Origin: Zafaria ginkgonis
GTDB lineage: Bacteria; Actinomycetota; Actinomycetes; Actinomycetales; Micrococcaceae
NCBI RefSeq assembly: GCF_039540195.1
Contig: NZ_BAABEO010000036.1
Coordinates: 1 to 64,000 of the forward strand
Direction: 5' to 3'
Length of the DNA stretch: 64,000 bases
Within the stretch, counting starts at the first letter, position 1, and each line of letters begins with the position of its first letter. A program made the translations under genes and the position numbers. The notes below the pieces were generated by a model. That model ran no database searches, was not told the DNA's origin, and worked only from the letters and a program-made list of their open reading frames with translations. Positions 61,386 to 64,000 of the stretch are shown in pieces.

Positions 61386-62885
61386 ATGGACCCATCAATG
61401 AGCACTGGTGATGAACTCTTCGACGTGCCGTCGAGTACGAAAACTGCCGACTTCGAGCCGGCAACGCCGTCCGTCAAGGACCTGATGGAGGACAACGTCC
61501 TTCAGCGGGTGCCAGATGATCAGAGGCGATCCGGATGGAGCCTCTCGCTGAACTCAATGAGCGCCGTAACTCCACTCATCTGCATTGCCATCGCCGGACT
61601 GGTCATCATTCAGGCAGGATTCCTGGTCGGGATCGTGGCCGCGGTGCTGATCACGATCTTCGGCACCGCACTGGCCTGGCTTGTCGGGCACGTCACATAC
61701 ACCGAGGGTGTCTCGAACACTGTTGTGACGCGCCTCTATGGCCTAGGAATACGCGGATCCAGCTTGGCGTCGGCGATCTTCGGCTTCATGGCCATCGGCT
61801 TTCTAGCCATCGAGAATGTATTGCTCTACAACGCCATTCGGTTCATGTTCGACCTTCCCCAGACGTGGGTCGCAGATCTGGTGATCTACGGAATCCTGAC
61901 TGTTTTCTGGATTGCCCTCACCACTTTCGGAATGAGCCTGGTGACGAAGACATCCGGTACCTTGCTGGCGGTCTCGGCCCTGCTAATGGTTGTCCTCACG
62001 GCCATCGCCATGGTCGGTAGCGGGATGCCCATCGGTACCGCGCTGAGCCACGGCCCACTCGTGGCAGATGCAGGCAGTGTCTGGGAACGGCTCCAGTTCG
62101 CTCTTGTCACTCTGGTCGCTTCGACGGGTTCGTTCGCCCTCACTTCCGCCGACTATGCGCGATACGCGCGCAGTACTCGCGACGTCGGGATTTCCGCTTT
62201 CCTGGGAGCACTCGTCTTGAACGTCGGACTGGTCATCGTGGCGTCGCTGCTCTTCTACGGCGGTTCCGTCCTGGTCGGCCAACGACTGGTCGAAGATGGA
62301 CTGGCTGCCCCCGGCGACGCGGCCAACGCCGCCCTCCAACTGAGCTCGCACAACGCCGGCGCCTTCCTCATCATTGTCTCGCCCGTCCTCGGATTCATTT
62401 TGGCGTGCGCCGTACAGGCCAAGACCCAGGTTCTCAATGTCTACGGTGCCTCGCTGGCCCTGACGAACTTCGCTGACGGCCTGTTCCGCCGGCGGCCGAG
62501 CCGCTTGATCATGATCCTCGCCGCCAACGCGGTGGGACTGGTCTTCGTGGCCGGGGGCATCCTTGACCTGCTCAACGCCTGGCTCGCCGTGCTCGGGGTC
62601 ATTACCACCGCCTTGATCGGTGTCCTCGTATCCGACTTCTACATCGTGCGTCGGCGCCAGCGCAGCGACCACGCCGCCTGCGAGGTCGTCAATTGGGCCG
62701 GAGTGCTGACCGTCGTCCTTTCCCTTGCGGTGGCTGAAACGTTGCAGGTCCTTCAAGTCCTGCCGCTGGGCTTCCTGACCTCACTCGTGATCAGTGCCGT
62801 GCTCTATCCGCTGCTGCGCCGCACCCTTCTTCCTGCGGGCACGTGGACCCGGCGGGAGCCGGTCGGCCTGGGTGGTGGACAGTGA
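61386..62885 (+). CDS. NCS1-family (purine-cytosine type) permease
   Basis: Predicted 499-residue transporter with about twelve membrane segments, in the nucleobase:cation symporter-1 group: N-terminal RRSGWSLSLNSMSAVTPL, the helix with LASTGSF-like TLVASTGSFALTSADYARY, and AWLAVLGVITTALIG. Members import cytosine, purines, hydantoins, allantoin or thiamine-like N-heterocycles. ATG 61386 or ATG 61398 may start it. It overlaps the EthD gene by 4 bp. Divergent AraC gene upstream. Confidence 0.85.
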   Translation: MDPSMSTGDELFDVPSSTKTADFEPATPSVKDLMEDNVLQRVPDDQRRSGWSLSLNSMSAVTPLICIAIAGLVIIQAGFLVGIVAAVLITIFGTALAWLVGHVTYTEGVSNTVVTRLYGLGIRGSSLASAIFGFMAIGFLAIENVLLYNAIRFMFDLPQTWVADLVIYGILTVFWIALTTFGMSLVTKTSGTLLAVSALLMVVLTAIAMVGSGMPIGTALSHGPLVADAGSVWERLQFALVTLVASTGSFALTSADYARYARSTRDVGISAFLGALVLNVGLVIVASLLFYGGSVLVGQRLVEDGLAAPGDAANAALQLSSHNAGAFLIIVSPVLGFILACAVQAKTQVLNVYGASLALTNFADGLFRRRPSRLIMILAANAVGLVFVAGGILDLLNAWLAVLGVITTALIGVLVSDFYIVRRRQRSDHAACEVVNWAGVLTVVLSLAVAETLQVLQVLPLGFLTSLVISAVLYPLLRRTLLPAGTWTRREPVGLGGGQ

Positions 62886-63595
62886 CGGTTTCGGCGGAAA
62901 ACGTGCTGTGTCTTGCGTACTTCCACGCGGATCCCGAGAGCGGCCTTGACGGCCAAGACCTTGTAGGCCTCGCTCCGACGCTCCTGGGTGGGGTACCCGG
63001 ACTTGACCGCTTCGACGTACTGGCCGGCACGAGCAGGCCTGCTGCCTTCGCGATGCCGGAGGAGATGGAACTGAAGAGCGGGGATTCTCCGGCGACCCCG
63101 TACGACGGCGCGGTTGTCGTGGGCGGTTCGCCGGCAGCGGTTTCCGAAATCCTGGACGAGCATCTCCGGCACCGGCTGGGCCGCCTTCACGCCTATCGGG
63201 TCGAGGAGAAAGTCATCTTTGACAAGCGCTCCCCCCATGACGGAAATGCGGAAGCGATCAAGTTCCTGCTGAGCGTGCAGTGGTTCGCTGACCTGCCAGC
63301 TTCGGCGGTGCGCCGAAGCTGGCAGGTACACGAACCTTTGGCCGAGCGGGTGCATGTCGGTTCAGACCGCTACGTCCAGTGGTGGGTGCATGAGTCTCTC
63401 GACGAAGGCGCCCCAGCCGTAGGGGGCATCGTCGAAATGGGATTCCCAAACGAAGAGGCACTTGTGAAGGGCTTCTTCGACTCCCCACGCGGCGAGACGG
63501 AAATCGTGCAGGACTCGGCCCACTTCATTGCCGGTGGCCACCCACGCGTCTTCGTCAAGGAGCACCGCTTTCGCACGGACCCGGCCGTCAAATAA
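62882..63595 (+). CDS. EthD-like protein
   Basis: Predicted 237-residue protein with the same two-half layout as the proteins at 47568 and 59126: N-terminal VLCLAYFHADPE, second half IKFLLSVQWFADLPASAVRR, then WWVHESLDEGAPAVGGIVEM. GTG 62882 overlaps the permease stop (GTGA). Probably co-transcribed with the flavin monooxygenase gene that starts 118 bp later. Confidence 0.75.
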   Translation: MTVSAENVLCLAYFHADPESGLDGQDLVGLAPTLLGGVPGLDRFDVLAGTSRPAAFAMPEEMELKSGDSPATPYDGAVVVGGSPAAVSEILDEHLRHRLGRLHAYRVEEKVIFDKRSPHDGNAEAIKFLLSVQWFADLPASAVRRSWQVHEPLAERVHVGSDRYVQWWVHESLDEGAPAVGGIVEMGFPNEEALVKGFFDSPRGETEIVQDSAHFIAGGHPRVFVKEHRFRTDPAVK

Positions 63596-63712
63596 CCGCC
63601 GAATCGGCCTCTCAAACCCGACAAACCTCAAGGAACGGCCCCAGCCGATTCCCAGGCACAAACCAAACCGTGTCGCATTGATTTCCTACGCTGCAGAAAG
63701 GACGTCCAAGTC

Positions 63713-64000
63713 ATGAGCGTTACAAGTATCAATCCGTCGGTGAAAACCGGCACGGAGAAGCAGTACTTTCCCTTCACCGGCCAGGAGTATCTGGAGAGCC
63801 TGAACGACGGGCGCGAGGTCTGGATCTACGGGGAGCGGGTGGAGAACGTTGCCGAGCACCCGGCGTTCCGAAACTCGGCGCGTATGATCGCTCGCATGTA
63901 CGACGCCCTCCACGATCCGGAGCGCAAGGACATCCTGACCGCACCAACCGAGTGGGGCGGGTTCACTCACCGCTTCTACCGGGCCCCGGAATCGGTGCAG
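63713..64000 (+). CDS. hpaB: HpaB-type flavin monooxygenase, 5' part
   Basis: First 96 codons of a gene that runs off the window. The encoded FPFTGQEYLESLNDGREVW, then YGERVENVAEHPAF and ARMYDALHDPERKDIL are the N-terminal hallmarks of the large subunit of two-component FADH2-dependent 4-hydroxyphenylacetate 3-monooxygenase and its relatives. It would hydroxylate a phenol or N-heteroaromatic with FADH2 from a separate reductase, which should lie to the right. gaaagga precedes ATG 63713. Confidence 0.85.
   Translation, partial: MSVTSINPSVKTGTEKQYFPFTGQEYLESLNDGREVWIYGERVENVAEHPAFRNSARMIARMYDALHDPERKDILTAPTEWGGFTHRFYRAPESVQ

Noticed and set aside
1..64000. Insertion sequences or integrase genes
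   Set aside because: No transposase, integrase or terminal inverted repeat pair was recognised in any frame, despite the island-like content.

Overview
The window is GC-rich actinobacterial DNA. Codon use is strongly G/C in the third position, GTG starts are frequent, coding is dense with many 4-bp ATGA/GTGA overlaps, and several ABC proteins are fused. It fits a soil actinomycete, perhaps Arthrobacter/Sinomonas-like or Rhodococcus/Nocardioides-like; the genus cannot be fixed from sequence alone. Nearly everything right of about 11 kb is an accessory catabolic island. The left 6 kb looks like plasmid or mobile-island backbone.

Layout. 1-6.1 kb: a small repeat protein plus a minimal nucleotidyltransferase, hypothetical proteins, a metallophosphoesterase, a gene interrupted by an in-frame TAG, and two tandem arrays of 8-bp units (1399-1526 and 5913-6016) that resemble a centromere or iteron. 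6.1-11 kb: a possibly truncated GNAT acetyltransferase, a redox group (F420-type oxidoreductase, NmrA-like protein, DsbA/FrnE-like protein with a divergent AraC regulator), and two small unknown genes. 11.3-15.6 kb: benzoylformate decarboxylase, aldehyde dehydrogenase and a LysR regulator. 16.2-23.2 kb: SDR, cupin, acyl-CoA dehydrogenase, MaoC hydratase, acyl-CoA carboxyltransferase, two EthD-like proteins and a frameshifted EamA exporter. 23.2-29.2 kb: metallo-beta-lactamase-fold hydrolase, SDR, Old Yellow Enzyme, TetR, ketopantoate-reductase-like protein, LysR. 29.3-34.5 kb: nitrile module A (AraC, nitrilase, MFS transporter, SDR, EthD). 34.8-40.4 kb: a branched-chain-type ABC transporter (livK, a SnoaL-like gene, livH, a livM-livG fusion, livF). 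40.6-46.3 kb: FAH hydrolase, biotin carboxylase/BCCP, CitE-like lyase, MaoC hydratase, acyl-CoA ligase. 46.4-57 kb: YqjM-type OYE, EthD, AraC, and nitrile module B (nitrilase, lipoprotein binding protein, amidase, RbsA-RbsC fusion, second permease). 57.7-64 kb: SnoaL, SDR, EthD, AraC, NCS1 permease, EthD, and the start of an HpaB-type flavin monooxygenase that runs off the right edge.

How the genes may work together. Two nitrilases and an amidase would turn nitriles or amides into carboxylic acids. Three transporter types and an AMP-forming ligase would import and activate acids. The acyl-CoA dehydrogenase, biotin-dependent carboxylase, MaoC and CitE set is the enzyme complement of actinobacterial leucine/isovalerate degradation (the M. 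tuberculosis Rv2498c-Rv2502c type), here split across about 25 kb on either side of the liv transporter. Six EthD-like dimeric alpha-beta proteins, four SDRs, two OYEs and two SnoaL-like proteins suggest processing of a more complex ring- or enone-containing substrate. Eight copies of a palindrome near ACGAACGCTTGTTCGT lie in promoters from 17.1 to 49.5 kb. One faces the only TetR gene, so most of the island may be a single de-repressible regulon. The true substrate cannot be read from the sequence.
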